Shown here one piece after another: positions 34,664 through 43,696 of a stretch of 64,000 nucleotides of DNA. The number at the start of each line of letters is the position of its first letter. Positions within the stretch are counted from its first letter, which is position 1. A model generated the notes under the pieces. That model was given only the letters and a program-made list of their open reading frames with translations, was not told where the DNA came from and ran no database searches. The position numbers were made by a program, and so were the translations under genes. The stretch spans positions 17,117 through 81,116 of the forward strand of contig JBKDKA010000253.1 of NCBI GenBank assembly GCA_046345315.1, written 5' to 3'. The DNA comes from F1-80-MAGs062 sp046345315 (GTDB taxonomy: Bacteria; Planctomycetota; Planctomycetia; Planctomycetales; Planctomycetaceae).

Positions 34664-35791
34664 TCAGTGGAGCTGTGATGCTTCGTGATAGATACGCAGC
34701 GTTTCCTGCTGCATTCGTGATTTCTCAAACTGGTTCAAGCCAATTTCAGAAGCAGCGCAACCAGCATTCAGCACGGAGATCGCTCGATCGCAGAGTAATT
34801 TTGTGTCTCCCGCGGGAACGCCGCCAGCCGGATATTGAGCCGTGAGAATCTCCCCGACGCCGCCCTGATTCCAGCCGACGACCGGAACGCCCAGACTCAG
34901 TGCTTCAGCCACCGTTCGGCCAAACGCCTCGGGTTTCTCCGACAATGACAGGACGAGCTCGGATGACGCCATGATCTCCCGAAGATCACTGCGGTGGCCG
35001 GTAAGAGTCACCAGATCAGCGATCCCGATCCTCCGAATCTGTTGACAGAGTTCATGCCGATACCCGACCTTCTTCGGCTCTGCCTCCCCAACGATCAGTC
35101 CGTGGACGTTCAGTCCCCGATCAGAGAGATCTTTGATCAGCTTCAAAAACAGATCATGCCCCTTCAGCCTTGTGAGCCGCCCCGGGAGCACCAGTACCCT
35201 GCGTCCCTGAAGTTGCGGGAACGTATCCTGAAACGACCGCACCCATTCCGATGCAGGACGATAACGACGAGGATACTCCTCACTGTCGATCCCGCGATGA
35301 ATGACACGAATCTTCGCCGCATCCGTTCTCGGGTACTGCGTCAGAAGAAAGTCTCTGATCGACTGAGACACAGCGATCACAATCTCTCCGGAGCACATTA
35401 TCTCACTGTAACGACTGACGGAATGAAAGCCGTGCACTGTCGTCACCAGACCGGGGCGATGTCCTGCCGGAAGCGACTTCCACGCAAGCCAGGTCATCCA
35501 GCCGGGCATTCGGGAGTGAACGTCAACGACATCCACTTTCTCCTCCCGCAGCAGTCGACGAAGGAACGGAACCCAGCGGAGTGAAAGTGGTGACTTGACG
35601 CCGATGCCGGCAGTGATGTGCTCGGAGCCTTCTCTGGTCAGTTGATCGACCATGCGACCACCGGCCGATACAACCAGAGATCGATGTCCTTCGCGAACGA
35701 GCGCTTCGCCGATTTCAAGCACACCACGTTCGGTTCCACCGCTTTGCAGAGCCGGCAGGACCTGAAGGACTGTCATCCGACGTCCGGCCAT
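34664..35791 (-). CDS. GT4-family glycosyltransferase
   Basis: 375-residue GT-B enzyme. The N-terminal half has VLQVLPALQSGGTERGVLEI, a typical acceptor-side pattern of GT4 enzymes, and VVDVHSRMPGWMTWLA. The C-terminal half has VLVLPGRLTRLKGHDLFLKL and the donor site EAFGRTVAEALSLGVPVVGW with the E-x7-E motif. It likely builds a surface polysaccharide or lipid-linked core in the cytoplasm. The ATG at 35791 is taken; ATG at 35776 is possible. It converges with the GT9 gene and marks the edge of the polysaccharide locus on this side. Confidence 0.88.
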   Translation of the reverse strand: MAGRRMTVLQVLPALQSGGTERGVLEIGEALVREGHRSLVVSAGGRMVDQLTREGSEHITAGIGVKSPLSLRWVPFLRRLLREEKVDVVDVHSRMPGWMTWLAWKSLPAGHRPGLVTTVHGFHSVSRYSEIMCSGEIVIAVSQSIRDFLLTQYPRTDAAKIRVIHRGIDSEEYPRRYRPASEWVRSFQDTFPQLQGRRVLVLPGRLTRLKGHDLFLKLIKDLSDRGLNVHGLIVGEAEPKKVGYRHELCQQIRRIGIADLVTLTGHRSDLREIMASSELVLSLSEKPEAFGRTVAEALSLGVPVVGWNQGGVGEILTAQYPAGGVPAGDTKLLCDRAISVLNAGCAASEIGLNQFEKSRMQQETLRIYHEASQLH

Positions 35792-35845
35792 CGCATGCCC
35801 GCTCCTGCTGTCTTCCGTTCTGTGATGAACTGCTGTCGCAGGATC

Positions 35846-36124
35846 TTATCCTCGCTTGAGAGTGCCCTTCTGCAGTTCTTCAACCACTTTCGCCAGAACG
35901 GCAACGTCACGGGAATTGATCACGTGTTCGATTCGTGACGGCGTGATTTTCATACGTTCCATCAGTTCCTTCGCCGTATCCCACATCTTTGCCTGCTTTT
36001 TCGGAGGGGCAAGATAGAGATTCGTGACGAGTTCGCTCAGGCGCTGCTCGTCGATTGCATCTTTGTTTTCGTAATACCGCTGAATCACTTTCTGTTGATA
36101 CGCGGAGAATTCCCGATCGGCCAT
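35846..36124 (-). CDS. Conserved-looking small helical protein of unknown function
   Basis: 92 residues, no signal peptide, no cysteine. It reads as a mixed-charge helical protein: SAYQQKVIQRYYENKDAI, RLSELVTNLYLAPPKKQAK, then MWDTAKELMERMKI and the tail VAVLAKVVEELQKGTLKRG. No family is recognised. Codon choice matches neighbours and the start ATG at 36124 begins MADREF; further upstream codons of the open frame run into the divergent spacer and are doubtful. It lies between GT4 and the divergent DUF1559 gene, possibly at the head of the minus-strand transcript that includes the GT4 gene. Confidence 0.6.
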   Translation of the reverse strand: MADREFSAYQQKVIQRYYENKDAIDEQRLSELVTNLYLAPPKKQAKMWDTAKELMERMKITPSRIEHVINSRDVAVLAKVVEELQKGTLKRG

Positions 36125-36433
36125 CTTCAGTAACCCGTTCTGAGTGTCTTCGAATTGAACCTCGCGCACTCTAGCGTTGTTCGTTGAATGTCGAAACCTC
36201 GAAATTCCCTGCAATAACAGGGCGTCTCCACAAAAATTCTCCCTCAGAACCTAAAGTCGGAAATCGAATCTGTATGTGCCGGATGAGTGCTGTTTCTCCG
36301 ACGACTTCGGAACCTGTACATCCCGCATCGTTGCAGATACGATCCTGGTGGAATTGATGTCAGTGTCCTTCGGGAATGCAGATTCATTCCCATGTCAGGG
36401 CGGATCACTTCAACCTTCGGAACGGAGATCTCC
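36125..36433. other. Divergent intergenic region before the DUF1559 gene
   Basis: 309 bases between the small minus-strand gene and the secreted DUF1559 protein. I see a small CCCTG/CAGGG hairpin at 36207-36222 and no other clear feature. Promoters in both directions are expected. Confidence 0.5.
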
Positions 36434-38941
36434 ATGAAGTATCTGGTTTCATCACTGAGTGCAGTTGCTGTCGTGTTGTCTCTGGCCTGGGTCGTTGGAG
36501 CTGATAAATCGCAGAATGGGGAACTGCCTGCTCCGGAAACTCTGATGCCGGCAACAGGCTGTCTGGTGTTCACGCATGATGGTTCCAATGCGCATCTGGA
36601 CGGTCTGAAGAAAACCGCCGCGTGGATGTCGCTGGAAGAATCCGGACTGACCGCGCGAATTCTGGACCTGGTGCAGCTCTTCGCGTCCGCCAATGGAGCC
36701 GAAAATGGAGTGCTGGCCAGGGAATTCATTGACCACGTGCGGTCTTCCGGACTTTCCGGCAGTGTCAGTGTCTCAAACAGCGAAGGCCAGCTCACCCCCT
36801 ATGGAATTCTTGTACTCCACGGGGCAGGAGAGTTCATGGACCGGCTGGAATCCGTGATTCGCCCGGAGATCGAAAAGCAGGGAGAAGCGATTGAGGAAAG
36901 AACACTGGAGGAACGAAGCATTCGCGTGGTTGCTTCGAACACTCCCGGTGTCGAAGTCTCCTGGTGGAACGAGAATGGCCATCTGGTTGTCACATTCGGA
37001 ATGCAGGCGGTCGAACAGACTCTGGCGGTGGCTTCCGGCAGGTCACCGAACGTTTCGAAGAATCCAAACTGGGCTGCTTTGCGCAAATCCGATCGTTACA
37101 CAGTGGACTGTTTCGGCTGGGCTGACGCAGAAATGCTGCTGAAGCAGTTTGGCGATCTTCCGCTACCGCCCGCACCATCCGGAAAGACAATGTCGATTCG
37201 CGAGGCACTGGGACTTGTGGGACTGGACAATCTGAAACGGGTCACCGCTCAGAGTGGCTATCATGAGGCTCAGACATGGATCGATTCCCGGCTGGAGGCA
37301 GATGGTCCGCTGAAAGGGCTTGCTGCGCTGCTGAACCAGAGAACCCTCAGTCTGAGCGAACTGCCGCCACTGCCAAAGGGGACAACCGGATTTGCTGCCG
37401 CGGCTTTTGATGCTGCGGGTGCCTGCGATACGGTTCTCTCGACCATTCGAAATGTGATGAAGGAAGTGGAACCCACGTCTGAGGAGAAGCTGGATGAGGC
37501 ACTTGCCAAAGTCAGCGAAATTTTCGGAGGGGATCCGAGAACACAGCTGCTCGCTGGATTTGGAGATATCTGGTGCGTTTACGCCGATCCGGCTCCACTG
37601 CCGATTCCGATCGGGTTTTCGCCAGTCGTTGCTGTAAGCGTCAGGGACAAGGCGATTCTTTCATCGGGTATCGATCGGCTGATGAAGATCATTCAGCAGG
37701 AAGCTGGCAACGCGAACTTTTCCGTCAGACACACGAAGAAGGATGGTCGCGAAACCTGGTCACTGAATCTTTCCGGCATGCCGTTTGTTCCCACGATGTC
37801 GCTCAGCGACAAATGGATGGCGATTGGAGCCATTCCCGGTGCCATCCAGAGTCTGAACCAGCGCGAGGCGAAGAAGCTTCCGTCCTGGAAACCTGACGAA
37901 AAAATCTCCGGTGCCCTCAGTGAGTTACCGAAGAAGTTTTCGTCAATCTCGATGAGCGATCCTTCGGCCGGGTATGTTCAGCTGATGCAGTTCGCGCCGA
38001 TGGGGCTCAATCTTCTGGAACAGCAGGCACTTCCGAACCTGGGTGACGGAACTCTTGAGATGCCGTTTACTGCGGAAGATCTTCCGGCCGTGGAACAGAT
38101 CACTGAACCGTTGTTTCCGAATGTCGCCGTCGGATACTCGCTGCCGAATGGCTTCGCGTCAACAACGCGGCAGTCCATTCCATCAAGCCCTGTGGGGAAT
38201 ATTTCGTCCGCAGCCGTCGTGCCAATTCTGGTCGCTCTTCTTCTGCCCGCCGTTCAGCAGGCACGGGAGGCTGCTCGACGAACACAGTCGAAGAATAATC
38301 TGAAGCAGCTGATGCTGGCCATGCACAACTACCACGACGTTTACAATAGTTTTCCTGATGGTACAGTGGAGAACGCTGATCTTGAGCCTGATGAACGGCT
38401 CAGCTGGGGCTATTCCATTCTGCCGTTCCTTGAACAGGGGAACCTCTACGAACAACTCGACGGCAAGAGCGGCTGGGAGGCAGAATCCAACGCGTCTGGA
38501 GTTCAGCTCACCGTGCCCGCTTTCGTGAATCCAAGCCAGCCGGGAAAACGTCCGAATCCGTCATCCGGTGATTATGTCGGAATCGCAGGAGTCGGCGAGA
38601 ATGCTGCGATGCTTCCGAAGAACGATCCAAAGGCAGGCGTCTTCGGATACAATCGCAGTTGTCGCATTGCTGACATCACCGATGGCACATCGAATACGAT
38701 CATCATCACGGATGCATCGGAACCGAATGCCTCTTTCCTGGCGGGTGGCAGAGCAACGATACGAAGCTTCAGTCAGAAGCCCTATCTGAACGGTCCGGAT
38801 GGAATCGGTTCGCATCACGTGGGAATCGTTCAGATGGCTCTTGCTGACGGGTCTGTTCGTGCCGTCTCTGTCAACATCGATGAATCTGTGCTCGAAGCAC
38901 TGGCTACGAAAGCCGGCGGCGAAGAGCCTTCGGAATTCTGA
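36434..38941 (+). CDS. Secreted protein with a long N-terminal domain and C-terminal DUF1559 module
   Basis: 835 residues. It starts with a signal peptide (MKYLVSSLSAVAVVLSLAW). The C-terminal quarter (from about residue 594) carries the planctomycete DUF1559 pattern: VPILVALLLPAVQQAREAARR, then NNLKQLMLAMHNYHD, SWGYSILPFLEQGNLYEQLD, ITDGTSNTIIITD and a GSHHVG segment. The first 590 residues have repeated GLKKTAAWMS- and amphipathic segments of unknown family. The DUF1559 helix is internal here and lacks a type IV prepilin cleavage site, which is unusual, as DUF1559 proteins normally begin with it. A GGAG site precedes the ATG. Confidence 0.82.
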   Translation: MKYLVSSLSAVAVVLSLAWVVGADKSQNGELPAPETLMPATGCLVFTHDGSNAHLDGLKKTAAWMSLEESGLTARILDLVQLFASANGAENGVLAREFIDHVRSSGLSGSVSVSNSEGQLTPYGILVLHGAGEFMDRLESVIRPEIEKQGEAIEERTLEERSIRVVASNTPGVEVSWWNENGHLVVTFGMQAVEQTLAVASGRSPNVSKNPNWAALRKSDRYTVDCFGWADAEMLLKQFGDLPLPPAPSGKTMSIREALGLVGLDNLKRVTAQSGYHEAQTWIDSRLEADGPLKGLAALLNQRTLSLSELPPLPKGTTGFAAAAFDAAGACDTVLSTIRNVMKEVEPTSEEKLDEALAKVSEIFGGDPRTQLLAGFGDIWCVYADPAPLPIPIGFSPVVAVSVRDKAILSSGIDRLMKIIQQEAGNANFSVRHTKKDGRETWSLNLSGMPFVPTMSLSDKWMAIGAIPGAIQSLNQREAKKLPSWKPDEKISGALSELPKKFSSISMSDPSAGYVQLMQFAPMGLNLLEQQALPNLGDGTLEMPFTAEDLPAVEQITEPLFPNVAVGYSLPNGFASTTRQSIPSSPVGNISSAAVVPILVALLLPAVQQAREAARRTQSKNNLKQLMLAMHNYHDVYNSFPDGTVENADLEPDERLSWGYSILPFLEQGNLYEQLDGKSGWEAESNASGVQLTVPAFVNPSQPGKRPNPSSGDYVGIAGVGENAAMLPKNDPKAGVFGYNRSCRIADITDGTSNTIIITDASEPNASFLAGGRATIRSFSQKPYLNGPDGIGSHHVGIVQMALADGSVRAVSVNIDESVLEALATKAGGEEPSEF

Positions 38942-39352
38942 CCTGAGCGCGATCAAGTCTCGGCGGTAACTGACGGAGCCTGCTCTGCATGTTCGTGCGC
39001 AAAGACTTCTTGTCTGGAAGGTCGCATTCCTGAATTGCAAGGATCGACTGCAGAGTGCGAGTCTGGTGCTATGCAGATTCGGCATGTCGTTCACGGACTG
39101 CAGCAGTTTCTGCCTGTTTGAGGCTGTTCATCGAATCGAGCTTCTGGCACGGAATCACGATTCTCTGAAATTGAGTTAACTCAGGCAGTCACAGACAGCA
39201 TACTTCGGTTTCGAGATTCGACAGCTGATCTGAGTCGGATTTCAGGTCGCTGGAGGTCTTCGTGGACGAGTTTCCGCTTCAAAAACAGAACGGAAAACTC
39301 GATGCGATGAACTTCCGAGCGGATGATTCATCACTACGGAAGGATGACACGG
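38942..39352. other. Gene-free interval between two secreted proteins
   Basis: 411 bases with no convincing coding frame. It includes a 12-bp perfect palindrome listed below and probably the promoter for the following secreted protein. Confidence 0.5.
39172..39183. promoter_or_regulatory. Perfect 12-bp palindrome, possible operator
   Basis: TGAGTTAACTCA at 39172-39183 reads the same on both strands. It overlaps a TTGAGT that could act as a -35 box, about 170 bases before the following gene. It is a candidate binding site for a dimeric regulator; none is identified. Confidence 0.3.
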
Positions 39353-40369
39353 ATGTCACGGACGATAATTCTCCAGAGGATGTGCTGCCTGCTGGCCGGG
39401 CTGATGGTATTCCTGATTACGGCGGCTTCCGGTGCTGAAGTCGAGGCAATCAAGGGGAAAAACTACAAGCTGACGAAGAAGCACGGACCATGGATGATCA
39501 TGGTCGCTTCGCTCCGCGATGTGGACGAAGAACGTCGCATCAAGGGAATGACAGCGGCACAGGCTGCTGATGAGCTTGTGTATGAACTTCGAAAGAAGAA
39601 GGGCATCCCGGCCTACAGTTATCCGCTCGGAGATTCCATCACCGTCTTTGCCGGCAACTATCCGAGCATCAACGATGACAGGCTTCAGAAGGACCTGAAG
39701 ACCATCAAGGAAAAATTTGAACCTGCATTTCTGACGGAAGAGAAAAATGGAGGGATCTTCTTCAGGTCCCCCGGACGACCCGGACCGTTGAGCAAAGCAT
39801 GGGCATCCACGAACCCGCTGCTGTCTCCCGAAGAGGTCAAACAGAAGACCGTCGACCGGGAAGAGATGAAGCTGATCGCCACTCTGAATGCAGACATGGA
39901 CCATTCCCTGCTGAAGAACAAAGGCAAGTACACGCTCGTGATCGCGACCTTTGCAGGAAACGCCATCATGCAGGTCGGAAATAAAGCTGATTCGAGAGCG
40001 ATGGAACGGTTTGAAAAGAGCTTCGGGAATAATCTGGATCAGACAGGAATGGAAGCGTGGGCTCTGACTGAGGCTCTCCGCAGCGCGAAAAAATCCGGCT
40101 ATGATCAGAACTACGAGGCGTGGGTGTTTCACGACCGACATCGATCGGTCGTCACGATCGGATCCTTCGATGATCAGAATGACCCGAGAATTCAGACACT
40201 CGCCACTCAGTTCCGCGCCAAGCCGGGACGTCATCCGCAGACCGGAGAAGAGATGATGACTCCCGAACTGTTCACCATACCGAAGAATCCGGTCGGTGGA
40301 AAACCAGCCGATCGCATGTGGATCTTTGACGGAAACCCGAAGCTGATTGAGGTGCCTCGAGTCAAATGA
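39353..40369 (+). CDS. Secreted protein with two SPOR-like modules, unknown function
   Basis: 338 residues with an N-terminal signal sequence (CCLLAGLMVFLITAASGAE). After cleavage, two similar modules can be aligned by eye. The first is GPWMIMVASLRDV then AADELVYELRKKKGIPAYSY and DSITVFAGNYPS. The second is GKYTLVIATFAG then ALTEALRSAKKSGYDQNYEAWVF and SVVTIGSFDDQND. Each has the strand-helix-strand-strand order of SPOR-like peptidoglycan-binding domains. No catalytic residues are seen. The ATG at 39353 has a GGAAGG site 9 bases upstream. Envelope localisation is likely; the function is not known. Confidence 0.65.
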   Translation: MSRTIILQRMCCLLAGLMVFLITAASGAEVEAIKGKNYKLTKKHGPWMIMVASLRDVDEERRIKGMTAAQAADELVYELRKKKGIPAYSYPLGDSITVFAGNYPSINDDRLQKDLKTIKEKFEPAFLTEEKNGGIFFRSPGRPGPLSKAWASTNPLLSPEEVKQKTVDREEMKLIATLNADMDHSLLKNKGKYTLVIATFAGNAIMQVGNKADSRAMERFEKSFGNNLDQTGMEAWALTEALRSAKKSGYDQNYEAWVFHDRHRSVVTIGSFDDQNDPRIQTLATQFRAKPGRHPQTGEEMMTPELFTIPKNPVGGKPADRMWIFDGNPKLIEVPRVK

Positions 40370-40411
40370 TCCGGAACTGAATGAGGTGCTGACGCCCGGA
40401 CGTCATTGATG

Positions 40412-40441
40412 GGTGCTGCTGTCCTTCTTTGCAGCAGCGCC
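40412..40441. terminator. Bidirectional hairpin between convergent genes
   Basis: GGTGCTGCTG and CAGCAGCGCC form a 10-base stem with one G-U pair and a 10-base loop. It stands between the stops of the SPOR-like gene and the convergent ABC-2 permease gene. No U-run is present, so factor-independent action is uncertain. Confidence 0.5.
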
Positions 40442-40449
40442 TTCCGGAA

Positions 40450-42276
40450 TCAGCCCTGATCCTGAGTGTTTCGGCCAAGGGCCACATCGAAATCTGTCAT
40501 CGCGGGAATCAGCATCGCAACGGAAGTGAAACCATAGGCAACACAGATCCAGAAACAGACTCCGAGATTGCCGCCGAGCAGAAAATCGGTGATGGCGTAG
40601 AACGTGAGAAACGGCAGGCTCATCGAAGCCATAGTCAGGGCGCTGGATGGATTCTTGTGCGTCAGTGAGCTGAACAGTCCCAGACTTCCGAATCCGATGA
40701 AGATAATGAAGCTCTGAATCTGCATCGCGAATGACGATCGTGCTTCGACCAGCAGGAGCATGAATACGAAGATACCGATGAACAGAAAGAACATTGTTCC
40801 CAGACTGTTTCCGATTGCCGTTCGGGAGTTCTCGTAGCTCAGTCCTGCATGAAGTCCGAGCGAAATGGCGAAGAGGGCCAGTACCAGAAATGCCATGATC
40901 AGGTAGAAGCAGTTTTCCGGGGTCAGGGACGGAACCACGCGAGCCATAGTCAGGCCGACGAGGAGAATCAGCGGCAGGAAGATCATTTCTCCGGCATTCC
41001 AGATGGCGCCGCCGATCTTCCCCATCATGAACTCTCGCGCACTCAGATCTGTGATCAGAAGTGGTTCCAGTGTGCGACCATCTCGTTCCGTTGTGATGGA
41101 TGTGACAGCCTGAGCATTGATCAGCAGAAGGCTCATGATGCCGACGCCGAGGAATGCAAACGCTGCGGGACTCACCATCCCAAGAACCAGAGTATCCCCA
41201 CTGAATGGCGTGCTGCCAGCGGACCAGACGACTCCCAGAGCCAGCAGCACGTAGACCAGCTTGATCCAGAAAACGCGTTTTCCGTAAGGTCGTGTCTTCA
41301 TTTCCCGCCAGATCACCGGATTTGTCCAGACAGTGCGGTGATGGACGGCAGCACGTGCTGGCGCGGCTGATGCCGTTTCATTCTGCTCTTCCGGGACGGC
41401 CATCTGCAGTGCAGAAACTCGCATGGTCTGCGACGGATTCCACACACGCATCCGAACGACTGTGATCGCTGTCAACAGGACCGCAAGGCTGAGGAAGGCA
41501 AGAACAGATGGAAGAGCCGAGACCTGAATTGGTCCGGCGATCGTCTTCTGCAGCGGAAACAGAACCTCCGAAAGACTGCGATACGGAGAGAGCGCTGCAA
41601 TCCAGAAGGCAACTCTGCTGTCGGATCCTGCCAGTGTGACCAGCGATTCTGCAGCAGCAATGAAAACAACCACTCCAAGGACACTGATTGCCAGCGTCTG
41701 AAAGGTTTTTTCCTTTCGGAAAGCAACCATCCCACCCCATGCTCCGGCCGCCAGGGAGGCGGATCCGATGACTGCTGACGCCCAGAAGACCTGAGGCCAG
41801 GTCACGCCGCCGAGCAGACGCAGGGAGCATGACACCGGTAGCGATGCAGCGAGCAGCACCGCTGCGACCAGCAGGCTGGCACCCAGCTTTCCGAGTGCCA
41901 GTTCGTGATTCTTCATATCCGTCATCAGCAGCAGGATCAGAGTCTGTCGGTCTTTCTCCTGTGCCACACTCGATGCGGTGAACAGTGTTGCGAAGAACAT
42001 GCCCAGCGTCAGCTGCAGCGTGGAGAACACCTGGAAAACCAGGCTGCTGAAGGAAGCCACATCACCGGCAAACTGAACATCCTGAAATCCGATTGTCGCC
42101 TGCCGGACCGTATAGAAAAGGATGAGAAGCGCTGCCACAAAGCTCGACCGCATCAGATAATGACGCGGTCGGCGAGGAGCAGTCAGAATTTCTCTCGCGA
42201 AGATCGGTCCTGCCGGCAAGATGAGTCTCCGAAAAACAGTGGATGACCCTTCAGAAGACAACTGATGAAGAATCAC
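40450..42276 (-). CDS. ABC-2 type permease
   Basis: 608-residue polytopic membrane protein. Two ABC-2-like halves are visible: residues 1-260, with FAREILTAPRRPRHY then a first helix and VAQEKDRQTLILLLMTDMKNHELALGK (the conserved coupling-helix region), and a second from 310, with WREMKTRPYGKRVFWIKL and TERDGRTLEPLLITDLSAREFMMGK. The doubled layout suggests an internal duplication of one permease unit. It probably forms an exporter with the ATPase at 46103. It lies 16 bases after the stop of the 43696 gene, so it ends the operon. The substrate is unknown. Confidence 0.75.
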   Translation of the reverse strand: MILHQLSSEGSSTVFRRLILPAGPIFAREILTAPRRPRHYLMRSSFVAALLILFYTVRQATIGFQDVQFAGDVASFSSLVFQVFSTLQLTLGMFFATLFTASSVAQEKDRQTLILLLMTDMKNHELALGKLGASLLVAAVLLAASLPVSCSLRLLGGVTWPQVFWASAVIGSASLAAGAWGGMVAFRKEKTFQTLAISVLGVVVFIAAAESLVTLAGSDSRVAFWIAALSPYRSLSEVLFPLQKTIAGPIQVSALPSVLAFLSLAVLLTAITVVRMRVWNPSQTMRVSALQMAVPEEQNETASAAPARAAVHHRTVWTNPVIWREMKTRPYGKRVFWIKLVYVLLALGVVWSAGSTPFSGDTLVLGMVSPAAFAFLGVGIMSLLLINAQAVTSITTERDGRTLEPLLITDLSAREFMMGKIGGAIWNAGEMIFLPLILLVGLTMARVVPSLTPENCFYLIMAFLVLALFAISLGLHAGLSYENSRTAIGNSLGTMFFLFIGIFVFMLLLVEARSSFAMQIQSFIIFIGFGSLGLFSSLTHKNPSSALTMASMSLPFLTFYAITDFLLGGNLGVCFWICVAYGFTSVAMLIPAMTDFDVALGRNTQDQG

Positions 42277-42292
42277 AGAATCCGATCAAAGA

Positions 42293-43696
42293 TCAGTTGT
42301 TTCTTTTTGCCCGCATCGTGTCCAGCAGGAACTGACGCTGAATTTCCGGCCGAACCTCAGGATGGGAATCCCAGAGCGATTTCAACGGGAAGGTGTCAGC
42401 CGGGGTCGTTCCATTGGTCTCATGCACAACGTACCAGTAATGCACGATGGAAAGGGCCTCTTCACGGTAGGAGTCGTTGTTGGTGAGCATGTTTGGATAC
42501 TTTTCAAAGACTCTGATCCAGAGTCCCATCGCTTCTTCCAGTTTCTGCTGCGCCTCAGAAATGGTGGTCTTCCCTTCAGCATCGACGGAATTGAAACCGC
42601 GACCTTCGAGGAACGCTCTCTTCGCTTCATAAGTTGTGCGATGAGCAACCATTGTTTCTTCATCGCGTTCTGCATCGGCGTAATCTGCCCAGAAGCGATA
42701 GTGGACCATGTTGACATTCCTGGAGTGAACTTCCCTCTGTTCATCGACGGAGATACCGTTCTCGCGAGCCATCACGACGATGTCTTCCGGTGTTGAATTC
42801 AGCTTGTACTTCCATTCGTTCAGACCTTTGAACTCGTAGACACCGTAAACATTCATCCATTCATCGTATCCGGCTTCCCATGCAGCGCGATTCTCCTGAT
42901 CGAAATAGCCGTCCTTCTGACGCATTTCTGCATAGGTCAGACGCGCCTTCGACGGGCCCTGTCGAAAGAAGACGTGCGTCATTCCCGTCATACCGAACGC
43001 ATCATCTTTTTCATTGGCCGTTGTGAACCATTCGTAGGCCACGAGGTTACTGTCGCTGCCGGACGGATTGATCTCTGAATCGGCACCACCGTCGAACTTC
43101 TCGGTGTCCGGATCCTTGACGAAGAATTCCCTGAAGAATTTCTTTTCGTCAGAGGTGTTCATTTTCTTCGTGATATTCTCTCCGACGGTATGGTAGAGAA
43201 TCGCAATGGTCTGGTTCTTTCTCGTTCCTTCCTGAAGGAACTTGATTCCCTGCTTGACCCAGTAAAAACGGTCATCCACCTTGTCCCATTCGCGAGAGAC
43301 ATTGTAGGCAAGGTTCCAGCCCTGGAACTTCCAGATCTGCACATAGTGCGGCTGCAGCAGCGTGATCGAATCCACGGTTGCTGCCAGCTTTGCCCAGTCT
43401 TTTCGTTCCTGGTAATCAATCGCCTGAAGGTGCAGCAGACCGGCAGCCGGACCACGCAGACCCAGCAGCACCAGGTTCATGGCTGCGCTTGACGGGTCAA
43501 CGTTCCCCAGTGTGGCCTCACCAAGGTCGTGCTCAACTCGCATTCTTGCCAGAAGCCCACTGCCTCCGGAAAGACTCTTGTCATCGACTCCGACATCTTT
43601 CGCTGCCGGAGCACCAAGGATGACGATGGGAAACAACAGCAGGAGGATACCTGCGGCGTAAGCCAGCTTCCGCTGACGAGATGTAAGATTATTCAT
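42293..43696 (-). CDS. Membrane-anchored protein of unknown function in an ABC exporter operon
   Basis: 467 residues with one N-terminal membrane helix (KLAYAAGILLLLFPIVILG) and a large, Trp- and Tyr-rich extracytoplasmic part that looks helical (KLAATVDSITLLQPHYVQIWKF, with the YNVSREWDKVDDRFYWV continuation). It may hold TPR-like helices but none is clear. No family is recognised. It starts in an overlap with the stop of the upstream permease (ATG at 43696, stop at 43693) and ends 16 bases before the second permease. The tight linkage suggests a periplasmic or membrane-associated component of the exporter. Confidence 0.65.
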   Translation of the reverse strand: MNNLTSRQRKLAYAAGILLLLFPIVILGAPAAKDVGVDDKSLSGGSGLLARMRVEHDLGEATLGNVDPSSAAMNLVLLGLRGPAAGLLHLQAIDYQERKDWAKLAATVDSITLLQPHYVQIWKFQGWNLAYNVSREWDKVDDRFYWVKQGIKFLQEGTRKNQTIAILYHTVGENITKKMNTSDEKKFFREFFVKDPDTEKFDGGADSEINPSGSDSNLVAYEWFTTANEKDDAFGMTGMTHVFFRQGPSKARLTYAEMRQKDGYFDQENRAAWEAGYDEWMNVYGVYEFKGLNEWKYKLNSTPEDIVVMARENGISVDEQREVHSRNVNMVHYRFWADYADAERDEETMVAHRTTYEAKRAFLEGRGFNSVDAEGKTTISEAQQKLEEAMGLWIRVFEKYPNMLTNNDSYREEALSIVHYWYVVHETNGTTPADTFPLKSLWDSHPEVRPEIQRQFLLDTMRAKRNN

